Part shown: positions 48,282 to 56,599 of the stretch, piece after piece
Layout: each line of letters begins with the position of its first letter
Position numbering within the stretch: the stretch's first letter is position 1
DNA from: Hylemonella gracilis ATCC 19624
GTDB lineage: Bacteria > Pseudomonadota > Gammaproteobacteria > Burkholderiales > Burkholderiaceae_C
Direction: 5' to 3'
DNA length: 64,000 nt
Assembly: GCF_000211835.1 (NCBI RefSeq)
Contig: NZ_AEGR01000042.1
Coordinates: 1 to 64,000 of the forward strand
Made by a program: the position numbers and the translations under genes
The notes under the pieces: generated by a model
What the model saw: the letters and a program-made list of their open reading frames with translations, nothing else
What the model was told of the DNA's origin: nothing
Database searches by the model: none

Positions 48282-48323
48282 GGAACGAATGAATCGTTGC
48301 TTGCTTATGGCGACAACATCTAA
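48282..48323 (-). promoter_or_regulatory. Conserved ~43-bp element, copy B
   Basis: Minus strand: TTAGAT ... CATAAGC ... AACGATTCATTCGTTCC. The 17-bp core AAC-K-ATTCATT-Y-GTT-Y-C matches copy A (AACTATTCATTTGTTTC) at 14 of 17 positions. Located 34 bp before the SfnB-like gene start, in the 112-bp gap after the flavocytochrome gene. Confidence 0.6.
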
Positions 48324-48359
48324 GCGCCGCCGAACTCAGGCAGCGGCGCAGCGCGCGAC

Positions 48360-49646
48360 TCAGAGCAGCGCGTCGGCCCAGATGTTGCGCGCCCAGGACT
48401 TGGCGTACTGCCCTTCCAGCGCATTGGCGGCCGGCGACAGCCCGCCAGCGCCTTGCACCGCCACCACGGTCTTCTGTTCGGCGTTCCATTTGTGCACCGA
48501 AGCCACATGCACCACCTCGGTGGCGGACACGAAGCTGTAGCAGGTATTGGCGAGGATGGGCTCGGGGTTGACCTCGCGCCCCTGCAGCAGCGCGATCACC
48601 GCGTCCGCCGCGACCTTGCCGTGGTTGTTGGCCATGAAGCCGGATTTGGGCATGCCCGGCGCCGAGGCCGTGGCGTCGCCCAGCACATGCACACCCGGCG
48701 CGACGGCGGACTCGAAGCTGCGGAAGTCCACGCCCGCCCAGCGCCCGCCCACGTTGAGCAGCTGGGCCTGCTGGGCGATGCGGCCCGCCTGCTGCGGCGG
48801 CACCACGTTGAGCACGCCCGCGCGCACGGTGTCGAAGCTGGTCTCGATGGACAGGTTGCTGACGTCGACGCGCACCAGTTCACTGCTCGCCCGGTACTCG
48901 ACCAGGCCCGGGTACAGCTCGTTCCAGGCCTTGAGGAAGAGGCCCTTCTTGGAGACGATGTCGGGGTTGGCGTCCAACACGATGACCTTGGAGCGCGGTT
49001 TGTGCGCCTTGAAGTAGGACGCGACCTGGGAGACGCGCTCATAAGGTCCGGGCGGGCAGCGGTACGGCGCCTTGGGAATGTGCAGCACATAGGTGCCGCC
49101 GTTGTCCAAGGCTTCGAGCTGCTTGCGCAGCGCGACCGTCTGAGCGCCCGCCTTCCAGGCATGCAGCACCTTGGCTTGCGCCTCGGCGCTTTCCAACCCG
49201 GGTGTCTGGTTGTAGAGGAAATCGATGCCTGGCGACACGATGAGGCGGTCGTATTTCAGGGTGTCGCCACGCGCCAGCCGCACTTCCTTCTTGGCCACGT
49301 CGATGGCCGTGGCTTCGTCACGCACCACGCGCACGCCGTGCTTGCGCTGCAGCGTGTCGTAGCTCGTGGTCAGATTCTCGAGGGTCTCGTAGCCGCCCAG
49401 CACGAGGTTGGACAGCGGGCAGGAGATGAAGGCGGCCTCCCGTTCAACCAGCACCACCTCAAGCTCGGGCGCCCACAGTCGCAGGTACTTGGCCGCCGTC
49501 GCGCCGCCGTAGCCGCCGCCGATGACGACCACGCGCTGGCGCGCCGTGGCGGCCGGGGTTGCGCAGCCGGTCATGGCGGCCAGCGCTCCCGCGCCAGCGC
49601 CCACTGCAAGGGTGCGCAAAAGGGTTCTGCGTGCGATCTTGTTCAT
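48360..49646 (-). CDS. fccB: Flavocytochrome c sulfide dehydrogenase, flavoprotein subunit (FccB/SoxF type)
   Basis: 428 residues. Twin-arginine signal (ARRTLLRTLAVGAG) ending near AAMTGC. FAD-binding VVVIGGGYGGATAAKYL; Cys76 in FISCPLSN corresponds to the covalent flavin site, and Cys197 (YRCPPGP) with Cys369 (ANTCYSFV) form the redox-active disulfide of sulfide dehydrogenases. It oxidises sulfide to sulfane sulfur and passes electrons to the cytochrome subunit encoded 37 bp upstream. Its presence among sulfonate-use genes suggests removal of sulfide released by organosulfur breakdown. Confidence 0.9.
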   Translation of the reverse strand: MNKIARRTLLRTLAVGAGAGALAAMTGCATPAATARQRVVVIGGGYGGATAAKYLRLWAPELEVVLVEREAAFISCPLSNLVLGGYETLENLTTSYDTLQRKHGVRVVRDEATAIDVAKKEVRLARGDTLKYDRLIVSPGIDFLYNQTPGLESAEAQAKVLHAWKAGAQTVALRKQLEALDNGGTYVLHIPKAPYRCPPGPYERVSQVASYFKAHKPRSKVIVLDANPDIVSKKGLFLKAWNELYPGLVEYRASSELVRVDVSNLSIETSFDTVRAGVLNVVPPQQAGRIAQQAQLLNVGGRWAGVDFRSFESAVAPGVHVLGDATASAPGMPKSGFMANNHGKVAADAVIALLQGREVNPEPILANTCYSFVSATEVVHVASVHKWNAEQKTVVAVQGAGGLSPAANALEGQYAKSWARNIWADALL

Positions 49647-49683
49647 TTGCGAGTCTCCAGGGCTATCGAGGGTTGGGGCCGAT

Positions 49684-50007
49684 TCAAGGTTTCTGGGCGG
49701 CGAAATAGGCCGCCAGGCGTTCGAGCTCGGCGTCGCTGTAACCCTTGGCGTGCTGGTGCATCACCGTGGCCTGCAGCTCGCCCTTCTTGTAGGCCAGCAG
49801 CTTTTGCAGCAGCACGGCCTGGTCCTGCCCGGCGATCACCGGAATCGCGCCCCGCGCGGGGCCGCCCGCCCCGTTCGTGCCATGGCAGGCCGCGCAGCTG
49901 GCGGCCCAGACGCGGGCCTGGGTGTCCACGCCCTGCGCGGCGGCCTGGGTGTACAGGCCTACCGCCAGCATCAGCGCCAGGCCGGGAGCAATGAATGTTT
50001 TTTTCAT
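49684..50007 (-). CDS. Monoheme c-type cytochrome (FccA/SoxE-like partner)
   Basis: 107 residues from ATG 50007, with AAGGAAG upstream. Signal peptide ending TQAAA|QG, heme motif C38-A-A-C41-H42 and a probable axial Met in ATVMHQHAKG. Class I cytochrome c, periplasmic. Encoded just before fccB, so it is the likely electron acceptor of the sulfide dehydrogenase. FccA proteins often carry two hemes; this has one, as in SoxE or Chlorobium-type FccA. A conserved 43-bp element precedes it by 70 bp. Confidence 0.9.
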   Translation of the reverse strand: MKKTFIAPGLALMLAVGLYTQAAAQGVDTQARVWAASCAACHGTNGAGGPARGAIPVIAGQDQAVLLQKLLAYKKGELQATVMHQHAKGYSDAELERLAAYFAAQKP

Positions 50008-50077
50008 GACAGCTTCCTTGAAGTCCAAGACGGGAGATGCGTGACGGCGGCCAGTATCGGTGCCTCTCGGGCGGGGC

Positions 50078-50120
50078 GAAACAAATGAATAGTTCTTTGG
50101 ATATGACCCGCCTTGCATAA
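50078..50120 (-). promoter_or_regulatory. Conserved ~43-bp element, copy A
   Basis: Minus strand: TTATGC, 8 bp, TCATATC, then AACTATTCATTTGTTTC. It separates the amidohydrolase stop from the cytochrome gene and resembles copies B (48282) and C (46980). It marks the cytochrome-flavocytochrome pair as a separate, probably sulfur-controlled unit. Confidence 0.6.
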
Positions 50121-50126
50121 AAAGAC

Positions 50127-51005
50127 TCACACCCGCAGCAGCCGCGCCGCATTGCCGTAGAGTACCTTGTCGATCACGTCGGCATGGAATCCCAGCGCCA
50201 GCGCATCGTCGATGCTCTGGGTGATGGGACGAAACGGGTAGGAGGAGCCAAACAGCAGCTGGTCCGCCAGAAAACTGTTGGCGGCGTCCACGTAGACGCC
50301 GCTACCCGGTTGGAACAGGTACATGTCGGGCACCAGGAAAACGTTGTCGTAGCGAAAGGCCACGCCAATGGCCTGTTGCACATTCGGCCAATACCCGTGG
50401 TAGGCCACGAGCGGCACGCTCGGGAAGGCCTGGGCCACCCGCGCCAGAGGTGCGGGGTCGTTGTAGCTCAGGTCGGGCGTGGTCGGCCCGGTCATCAGGA
50501 ACACCGGCACGTTCAAGCTGCGCGCCAGCTCGTAGACCGGCCAATAGGCCCGGTCGTCGGGGTGGCGCGGCGGCTCGCCAAAACCGGGTTCGATCCCGAT
50601 GCCCCTCAAGCCCAGATGCTTGACGGCGTGCTCGGCCTCGGCCAGTGCCACCAGCTCGCCCTGCACCACCGGGTCCACGCCGGCAATGCCCAGCAGCTCG
50701 GGGTGGCCGCTGACGATTTGATGGATCGTCTCGTTGGGCAGATGCTGGCTGGGGGTGTGGCGTCCCACGACCACCGCCTGCGCGAGGCCATGGCTGCGCC
50801 CGGCCTCGCGCAGCTCGGCCAGAAAGCCCTCGCGGGTGCGCGAGCGGATGAAGTGCCCGTCATCGCCACGCGTGCCCACGCGCCGGTTGAGCCAGCGCGC
50901 CGTCGCCTCGCCGGGAGAATCCGGGGTCTTGCCGAAAAAATCATGCAGGTACGCCGGGCGGCAACGCATGTCGATCACGCGTTGGGGGGTGCTGGTGGTG
51001 CTCAT
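50127..51005 (-). CDS. Amidohydrolase-family (amidohydrolase 2) protein
   Basis: 292 residues from ATG 51005. TIM-barrel fold of PF04909: VIDMRCRPAYLHDFFGK at the start (the metal-site HxH is replaced by RCRP), GLRGIGIEPGFGEPP, PVFLMTGPTTPDL, VPLVAYHGYWPNV and the terminal LLFGSSYPFRPI, YGNAARLLRV. The first HxH metal ligands are missing, so it may be a metal-independent or altered member. It starts 25 bp after the ssuD stop, in an operon with ssuD and metNI. Its substrate is unknown; similar genes occur in sulfonate clusters. Confidence 0.85.
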   Translation of the reverse strand: MSTTSTPQRVIDMRCRPAYLHDFFGKTPDSPGEATARWLNRRVGTRGDDGHFIRSRTREGFLAELREAGRSHGLAQAVVVGRHTPSQHLPNETIHQIVSGHPELLGIAGVDPVVQGELVALAEAEHAVKHLGLRGIGIEPGFGEPPRHPDDRAYWPVYELARSLNVPVFLMTGPTTPDLSYNDPAPLARVAQAFPSVPLVAYHGYWPNVQQAIGVAFRYDNVFLVPDMYLFQPGSGVYVDAANSFLADQLLFGSSYPFRPITQSIDDALALGFHADVIDKVLYGNAARLLRV

Positions 51006-51030
51006 GGCGGCAAGGGGGCGGGAAAGGTAT

Positions 51031-52176
51031 TCAGGAAGCGGAGGCCTGTTGGGAGGCACGGACATCGAAGGCGCCGCCCGTGAGCACCTGGTCGCGCAGG
51101 GTCACGGCCTGCTTGCCAGGCAGGAGCGGGAACACCAGCTCGGCGAAACGCACGGCCTCCTCGAGGTGCGGATATCCAGACAGCACGAAGCTGCTCACGC
51201 CCACGTCCGCGTACTCCTGCAGCCGTGCCGCGACTTCCCGCGGATTGCCGACCAACGCCGTGCCCGCGCCACCGCGCACCAGGCCCACGCCGGCCCAGAG
51301 GTTGGGGCCAACCACGAGCTGCTCACGCCGCCCACCATGCAAGGCGGCCATGCGCTGCTGACCCACGGAATCCATCTTCGCGTAGTTGGCCTGCGCGGCG
51401 GCGATGTCCTCGTCGGTCAAGTGGCTGATCAGGCGGTCGGCGTCGGCCCAGGCCTCCTCGCTGGTTTCGCGCACGATGACATGCAGGCGCACGCCGAAGC
51501 GCAGGGCCGCGGGATCACGTCCATGCTTGGCCGCCCTCGCCTTCACGTCGGTGATCTTCTGCGCGACGGCGGCAGGCGGCTCGCCCCAGCTCAGGTAGGC
51601 GTCGACGTGCTTGGCCGCGAGTTCGTGGGCGGCTGGCGAGGAGCCTCCAAAGTACAGCGGCGGATAGGGCCGCGACACCGGCGCATGGAAGTTCTGCGCG
51701 CCCTTGACGCGCAGATGACGGCCGTCGAAATCGACTTTCTCGCCCTGCAACAAACGCCGCCAGATGGTCAGGAACTCGTCGCTGGCCTCGTAGCGTTCGT
51801 CATGGCTGTAGAACACCCCGTCGGCGGCCAGCTCGGTCGCGTCACCCCCAGGCACCACGTTCAACAGCAGCCGACCGCCCAGGGCCTGATCCAACGTGGC
51901 GGCCTGGCGGGCGGACGCGGTGGGGTTGCCCAGGGACGTACGCAAGGCCACCAGCAGCTTGATGCGCTGCGTGACCGGAATCAAGCTGGCCGCGGTGACC
52001 CAGGGGTCCTGGCAGGAGCTGCCCGTCGGAATCAGCAGACCGTCATACCCCAGCCGGTCGGCGGTGACGGCGATCTCACGCAGGTAGGCATTGGTCGGCG
52101 CGCGGCCGAAATCGCTCTTGCCCAGGTAACGGGTGTCGCCCGAGGTGGGCAGGAACCAGAAGATGTCGAGGCTCAC
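51031..52176 (-). CDS. ssuD: FMNH2-dependent alkanesulfonate monooxygenase
   Basis: 381 residues from GTG 52176, with AAGGA upstream; this gives exactly the length of E. coli SsuD. A longer upstream reading would overlap metI and is rejected. Bacterial luciferase-like TIM barrel: [72 protein letters not shown]. It releases sulfite and an aldehyde from C2-C10 alkanesulfonates using reduced FMN and O2. The flavin reductase SsuE is not in the window. Confidence 0.94.
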   Translation of the reverse strand: MSLDIFWFLPTSGDTRYLGKSDFGRAPTNAYLREIAVTADRLGYDGLLIPTGSSCQDPWVTAASLIPVTQRIKLLVALRTSLGNPTASARQAATLDQALGGRLLLNVVPGGDATELAADGVFYSHDERYEASDEFLTIWRRLLQGEKVDFDGRHLRVKGAQNFHAPVSRPYPPLYFGGSSPAAHELAAKHVDAYLSWGEPPAAVAQKITDVKARAAKHGRDPAALRFGVRLHVIVRETSEEAWADADRLISHLTDEDIAAAQANYAKMDSVGQQRMAALHGGRREQLVVGPNLWAGVGLVRGGAGTALVGNPREVAARLQEYADVGVSSFVLSGYPHLEEAVRFAELVFPLLPGKQAVTLRDQVLTGGAFDVRASQQASAS

Positions 52177-52205
52177 GGAAAATCCTTGTTGCGTCTTGGA
52201 GGGTT

Positions 52206-52868
52206 TCAGCGCTCGCGCAGCCAGCGCGCGAGCCGGTCGCCAGCGAACTGCACCAGGGTGACCAGGGCGATCAGCACGGCGATCACGAGCACCATCACCT
52301 GGGTATCGAAGCGCTGGTAGCCGTAGCGGATGGCCAGGTCGCCCAGACCTCCCGCGCCCACCGCGCCGGCCATGGCGGAGGCGCCGATCAGCGACACGAC
52401 GGTGATGGTGAAGCCACCGACGATGCCAGGCAGTGCCTCGGGCAGCAGCACGTGGCGCACGATGTGCCAGCGCTTGCAGCCCATGGCCTGCGCGGCCTCG
52501 ATCAGGCCCGCCTCGACTTCGCGCAGGCTGACCTCGGCAATGCGCGCGAAGAAAGGCGTGGCACTGATGGCCAAGGGCACGATCGCGGCCCACACGCCAA
52601 TGGTGGTGCCCGCCACCACGCGGGTGAAGGGAATCAGTGCCACCAGCAGCACGATGAAGGGCGTGGCGCGAAAGCCGTTGATGACGCTGCCGACGACGCG
52701 GTTGACGCGCGGCGAAGGCAGGAAACCGCTCGGCGCGGTGACGATCAGCAGCACGGCCAGCGGAACACCCGCCACGAAGGCGATGGAGGCCGAGACCCCC
52801 ACCATCATCAGCGTGTCAAGGAAGGCCTGCAGATAGCGTTCAAAGGGAATGCTCAAGGTCCAGGACAT
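52206..52868 (-). CDS. metI: Methionine-type ABC transporter permease MetI
   Basis: 220 residues, five spans. EAA loop [20 protein letters not shown] and [20 protein letters not shown] are MetI-type, and the last span ends [16 protein letters not shown]. Overlaps metN by 29 bp. With MetN it forms the MetN2I2 core; it must serve several binding proteins encoded upstream. ssuD begins 29 bp downstream, tying uptake and desulfonation together. Confidence 0.94.
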   Translation of the reverse strand: MSWTLSIPFERYLQAFLDTLMMVGVSASIAFVAGVPLAVLLIVTAPSGFLPSPRVNRVVGSVINGFRATPFIVLLVALIPFTRVVAGTTIGVWAAIVPLAISATPFFARIAEVSLREVEAGLIEAAQAMGCKRWHIVRHVLLPEALPGIVGGFTITVVSLIGASAMAGAVGAGGLGDLAIRYGYQRFDTQVMVLVIAVLIALVTLVQFAGDRLARWLRER

Positions 52869-53967
52869 GACCGATCACCTCGATGGAGTGCGCGAGGGCC
52901 TGCGGCCCCTGCGTCAAAAGGGAAAAATCCGGCAGCGGCGCGGTGCCCGCGACGGACAGCAGGAGGCGGCCATGCACATGGCCCTGGATGCGGTCGACCC
53001 CGCCGTGCACCAGGCGCGTGCCCGCGGGCAGGGCCTGGGCAATGCGCGCGATATCCGGCTCCAGCGCATTGGCACCGGTGTAGCCCAGCCGCAGGATTTT
53101 GCGATGGGCCAGCCCTTCGGCGGGCGGGTGCGGCAGCAAGCGGCCTTGCAGGTCGTCGGGCAGTCCATGCTGCAGCGGCGCCAGCAAGGCGCGCGTGGCG
53201 ACGTGCGCGGGCGCGCCAAACACCTGCCAGACCTCGCCGAATTCGGCGATGCGGCCCTGCTCAAGCACCAAGACCTGGTCCGCGATCTCGCGGATCACGC
53301 TCATCTCGTGCGTGATCAGGATGATGGTGATGCCCAGCCGACGGTTGATGCCGCGCAGCAGTTGCAGGATGGACTGCGTGGTCTCGGGGTCCAGCGCCGA
53401 CGTGGCCTCGTCGCACAGCAGGATCTGCGGGTCGGTGGCCAGCGCGCGGGCGATCCCCACGCGTTGCTTCTGTCCGCCGGACAGCCGCGCGGGCCGGACG
53501 TTCGCCTTGTCCTGCAAGCCCACCAGGGCCAGCAAGTCCCGCACGCGCCGGTCGATCTCGACGCGCGAGGCGCCCGCGACACGCAGAGGCAGCGCCACGT
53601 TCTCGTACACCGTCTTGGCCGACAGCAGGTTGAAGTGCTGGAAGATCATGCCGACGCGGCGGCGCAGGCGGACCAATTCATCCTCGTTCAGGCTGGCAAT
53701 GTCGACGCCATCGACCAACACCCGGCCGGACGAGGGCCGCTCCAGCCGATTGATCGTGCGCAGCAGGCTGGACTTGCCCGCGCCGCTGCGCCCAATGATG
53801 CCGAAGATGCTGCCCGCGGGAATGCTCAGGCTGATGTCCTGCAACGCGTGCACTGGCCCCGAGGACGCTTGATAGGTCTTGCCCAGGTGCTCAAAGGCGA
53901 CCGTTCCCGCGCGGACATGCGCACAGGACGCTGGCTGCAGGTGGATCGGCGAATGTGGCGCGTTCAT
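52840..53967 (-). CDS. metN: Methionine-type ABC transporter ATPase MetN
   Basis: 375 residues from ATG 53967, which overlaps the preceding binding-protein stop by ATGA. Walker A GRSGAGKS, signature LSGGQKQR, Walker B LLCDEATSALDP. A C-terminal NIL/ACT-like domain (about 290-375, RKILRLGYTGANALEPDIA, IQGHVHGRLLLSVAG) is the site where methionine trans-inhibits E. coli MetNI. A Ser-rich linker precedes GPVHALQDIS. Neighbours suggest transport of organosulfur compounds as well as or instead of methionine. Confidence 0.94.
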   Translation of the reverse strand: MNAPHSPIHLQPASCAHVRAGTVAFEHLGKTYQASSGPVHALQDISLSIPAGSIFGIIGRSGAGKSSLLRTINRLERPSSGRVLVDGVDIASLNEDELVRLRRRVGMIFQHFNLLSAKTVYENVALPLRVAGASRVEIDRRVRDLLALVGLQDKANVRPARLSGGQKQRVGIARALATDPQILLCDEATSALDPETTQSILQLLRGINRRLGITIILITHEMSVIREIADQVLVLEQGRIAEFGEVWQVFGAPAHVATRALLAPLQHGLPDDLQGRLLPHPPAEGLAHRKILRLGYTGANALEPDIARIAQALPAGTRLVHGGVDRIQGHVHGRLLLSVAGTAPLPDFSLLTQGPQALAHSIEVIGHVLDLEHSL

Positions 53968-54791
53968 GGTTGCGGCTTTTGCTTCATCCACGCGAGGCGG
54001 TAGAAGTGGGTGTTGCTGCCGTAGGACGCGTGCAGCTGCGTGCGCACCGCTTCGGACGCCTGGTAGATGGCGATGTACTTGGCCAGGCGCGGGTCGGCGG
54101 CATTGTCCTCGCGGGCGACGAACTGGATGGCCCAGTAGCTGTCGTCGTCGAGCGAATAGCGCAGCGCGGCATGGGCCACGTCCTTGCGACCGGCGGTCAC
54201 GAAGCTGCTGGGAGGGGAGACTTCCACGTCCACGTCTTCGAACGAGCGAACCAGCTGCGGCCCGGGAATCTCGACGAGCTTGAGCTTCTTCGGGTTGGTG
54301 GCGATGTCGTCGGGGGTGATCGCGCGCGGGGTGCGCACGTTGAGCGTGATCAGGCCGATGTCGCGCAAGAAGCCCAGCGCTCGCGTCTGATTGGCGGGGT
54401 CGTTGGCGATGGCCAGGCGCGCGCCCGTGGGAATATCTTCGATCCTCTTGTAGCGCGCCGAGTACAGTCCCAGGCTGCCCTGCAGGCCCACCCCAATGCT
54501 GCGGAACTTGTAGCCGCGCTCGCGGACGGCATTGTCGAGGAAGGCGTGGTGCTGGAAGTAGTTGGCATCCAGGTCCTTGGCCGCGAGCGCGGTATTGGGA
54601 GTGATCCAGTCGCTGAACTCGACGATCTGGACTTCCAGGCCTTGCTTGCGGGCCTCGCGTGCGGCGACTTCCGCTGAGTCGGCCAGCGGACCGGGTGTCA
54701 CCCCGATCTTGAGCGGGGCCTGGGCCCAGGCGGTGGCGGCCAGCAGAGCGAAGAACGCGAGAGTGGTGCGGAGGAGAATAGAAAAGCGCAT
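53964..54791 (-). CDS. MetQ/NlpA-family binding protein 1
   Basis: 275 residues. Signal peptide ending TAWA|QA with no lipobox Cys, so a soluble periplasmic protein instead of the usual lipoprotein. NlpA/MetQ core: KIGVTPGPLADS, EFSDWITPNTALAAKDLDANYFQH, AIANDPANQTRALGFLRDIGL, PGPQLVRSFEDVDVEV. At the position where classical MetQ has an Ile-Asn-x-Asn-Tyr-Ala segment, this protein reads PPSSFVTAG, indicating a different ligand pocket. Translationally coupled to metN. Last of four such genes in transcription order. Confidence 0.92.
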   Translation of the reverse strand: MRFSILLRTTLAFFALLAATAWAQAPLKIGVTPGPLADSAEVAAREARKQGLEVQIVEFSDWITPNTALAAKDLDANYFQHHAFLDNAVRERGYKFRSIGVGLQGSLGLYSARYKRIEDIPTGARLAIANDPANQTRALGFLRDIGLITLNVRTPRAITPDDIATNPKKLKLVEIPGPQLVRSFEDVDVEVSPPSSFVTAGRKDVAHAALRYSLDDDSYWAIQFVAREDNAADPRLAKYIAIYQASEAVRTQLHASYGSNTHFYRLAWMKQKPQP

Positions 54792-54858
54792 GGGTTTCGG
54801 AAAGGTCAGACGGTGACGAAGCCCCCTGCGCGCCGCGCGGCGGCAGGGATTTGCAAGC

Positions 54859-55668
54859 CTACTTTTGCAGCCACGGCAGGGTGTACAGCTTGGCGTCGTT
54901 GTTAAAGCGCGAGGCGATCACCTCGCGCACCCGGGCCGAGTTCTGGAACAAGGACACGAACTTGGCGATCTTCGCGTCCTTGGCCTTGTCGGAACGGGCC
55001 ACGAAGCCCATGGCGTAGAAGGTGTCGGCGATGCCGGAATACAGCAGCGCCTGGCTGGCTTGCTCCTTCTTGCCCGCGTTGAAGAAGTAGCTCGGCCAGA
55101 CCACCACCAGATCCAGATCGTCCAGAGACCGGATGAGCTGCGGACCCTCGATCTCGAAGAACTGCAGCTGCTTGGGGTTCTCGATGACGTCGTGCACCGT
55201 GGCGCCCACGGCCTCGCCCCGCCTCAGCTTGATGAGACCGGCTTTCTGCAACAGCAGCAAGCCGCGCCCCTGGTTCACCGGGTCATTGGCCACCGCGACC
55301 TTGGCCTTGTTGGGAACGTCGGCCAGGCGCTTGTGGCGGCTGGAATAAATGCCGATGTTCTGCAGCAGCCCCAGGCCCACGAACTCCAGCTTGTAGCCGC
55401 GCTCCTTGATGGCGTTGTTCAAGAACGCCTGGTGCTGGAAGAAATTGAGATCAATGTCGCCGTTGTTGACGGCCTCGTTCGGCAAGGTCCAATCGGTGAA
55501 CTCGACCAATCGCAGGTCGAGTCCCTGCGCCTTGGCCTCCGGAATCAGCGCCGCGACGGCGTCCGCCGTGGCGCCGGGCGTCGCGCCGATCTTGATGACG
55601 TCGCCCGCGTGGGCGATGGCGGCCAGCAGCAAGGCGGCCAGCCCGGTCAGAAGGTGTGAAACTCGCAT
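54859..55668 (-). CDS. MetQ/NlpA-family binding protein 2
   Basis: 269 residues. Signal peptide ending AIAHA|GD, no lipobox. Core segments KIGATPGATADAV, EFTDWTLPNEAVNNGDIDLNFFQH, VANDPVNQGRGLLLLQKAGLI and EGPQLIRSLDDLDLVV. The pocket segment is WPSYFFNAG. Ends NNDAKLYTLPWLQK. It shares VNQGRGLLLLQKAGLIKL with protein 3 and so belongs to a recent tandem duplication. Gap of 67 bp to protein 1. Confidence 0.92.
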   Translation of the reverse strand: MRVSHLLTGLAALLLAAIAHAGDVIKIGATPGATADAVAALIPEAKAQGLDLRLVEFTDWTLPNEAVNNGDIDLNFFQHQAFLNNAIKERGYKLEFVGLGLLQNIGIYSSRHKRLADVPNKAKVAVANDPVNQGRGLLLLQKAGLIKLRRGEAVGATVHDVIENPKQLQFFEIEGPQLIRSLDDLDLVVVWPSYFFNAGKKEQASQALLYSGIADTFYAMGFVARSDKAKDAKIAKFVSLFQNSARVREVIASRFNNDAKLYTLPWLQK

Positions 55669-55696
55669 GATGTTGGACTCCGCGATGGGTGAAGCG

Positions 55697-56506
55697 TCAC
55701 TTGACGTTGAGCCAGGTCAGCGTGTAGAGCTTGTTGTCGTTGGCGAAGGCCTTGTGAATGGCGGCCTTGACGGCGTCCGAGCCTTGGAACACCTTGATGA
55801 ACTTCTGGATCACCGGGTCCTTGGTGCGTTCCGACTTCGTGACGAACTGGATCGCGAAGCGCGCGTCCTCGATGCCGGAATAGACCAGGCCACTGGAGGG
55901 GTTGAAGGCCTTGGACGCGACGATGAAATGCGGGTAGCCCTGGGCGATGTCCACGTCACCGGTGATGCGCACAAGCTGCGGACCCTCGACTTCCACGAAG
56001 CTCAGCTTCTTGGGGTTCTCAACGATGTCGTCCAGGGTGCCCAGAAATCCGACGCCAGGCTTGAGCTTGATGAGGCCCGCCTTCTGCAGCAGCAACAGGC
56101 CGCGCCCCTGATTCACCGGGTCGTTGGCGATGCCCACCTTGCCGCCCTGGGGAATGTCGTTCAAGGATTTGTGCTTGAGCGAATACAGGCCGACGTTGGC
56201 CAGGAAGCTCACACCAGCGCTGGCCAGCTTGAAACCGTTCTTCTTGATGGCGTTGTCCAGGAAGGGCTGGTGTTGGAAGAAGTTGATGTCCAGGTCGCCC
56301 GCGTCCACGGCCACGTTGGGCGTGGTCCAGTCGGTGAATTCGACAACGGTGACCTCGATGCCCTGGGCCTTGGCCTCCTTGACGACCGCGCCAATGGCGT
56401 CGGCGTAGACACCGGGCAGCACGCCGATCTTGAGTTTGTCGGCGGCCTGCGCGCTCAGGACGGACAGCGCGATCAGCGGGGCGATGAGCAGTTGCTGGAT
56501 CTTCAT
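55697..56506 (-). CDS. MetQ/NlpA-family binding protein 3
   Basis: 269 residues. Signal peptide ending LSAQA|AD, no lipobox. Core EFTDWTTPNVAVDAGDLDINFFQH, IANDPVNQGRGLLLLQKAGLI, EGPQLVRITGDVDIAQ, with pocket segment YPHFIVASK, which lacks the Asn-rich signature of Met-binding relatives. Ends NDNKLYTLTWLNVK. 28 bp upstream of protein 2. Confidence 0.92.
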   Translation of the reverse strand: MKIQQLLIAPLIALSVLSAQAADKLKIGVLPGVYADAIGAVVKEAKAQGIEVTVVEFTDWTTPNVAVDAGDLDINFFQHQPFLDNAIKKNGFKLASAGVSFLANVGLYSLKHKSLNDIPQGGKVGIANDPVNQGRGLLLLQKAGLIKLKPGVGFLGTLDDIVENPKKLSFVEVEGPQLVRITGDVDIAQGYPHFIVASKAFNPSSGLVYSGIEDARFAIQFVTKSERTKDPVIQKFIKVFQGSDAVKAAIHKAFANDNKLYTLTWLNVK

Positions 56507-56599
56507 GGTGATGGGATGGGTTGATGGATGAAGGATGAAGAAAAAAGGGAGAAAAAGCGGGCGCAGGTGCCGAGGGAGGAAGCCGGTTCGGACTTCAGG

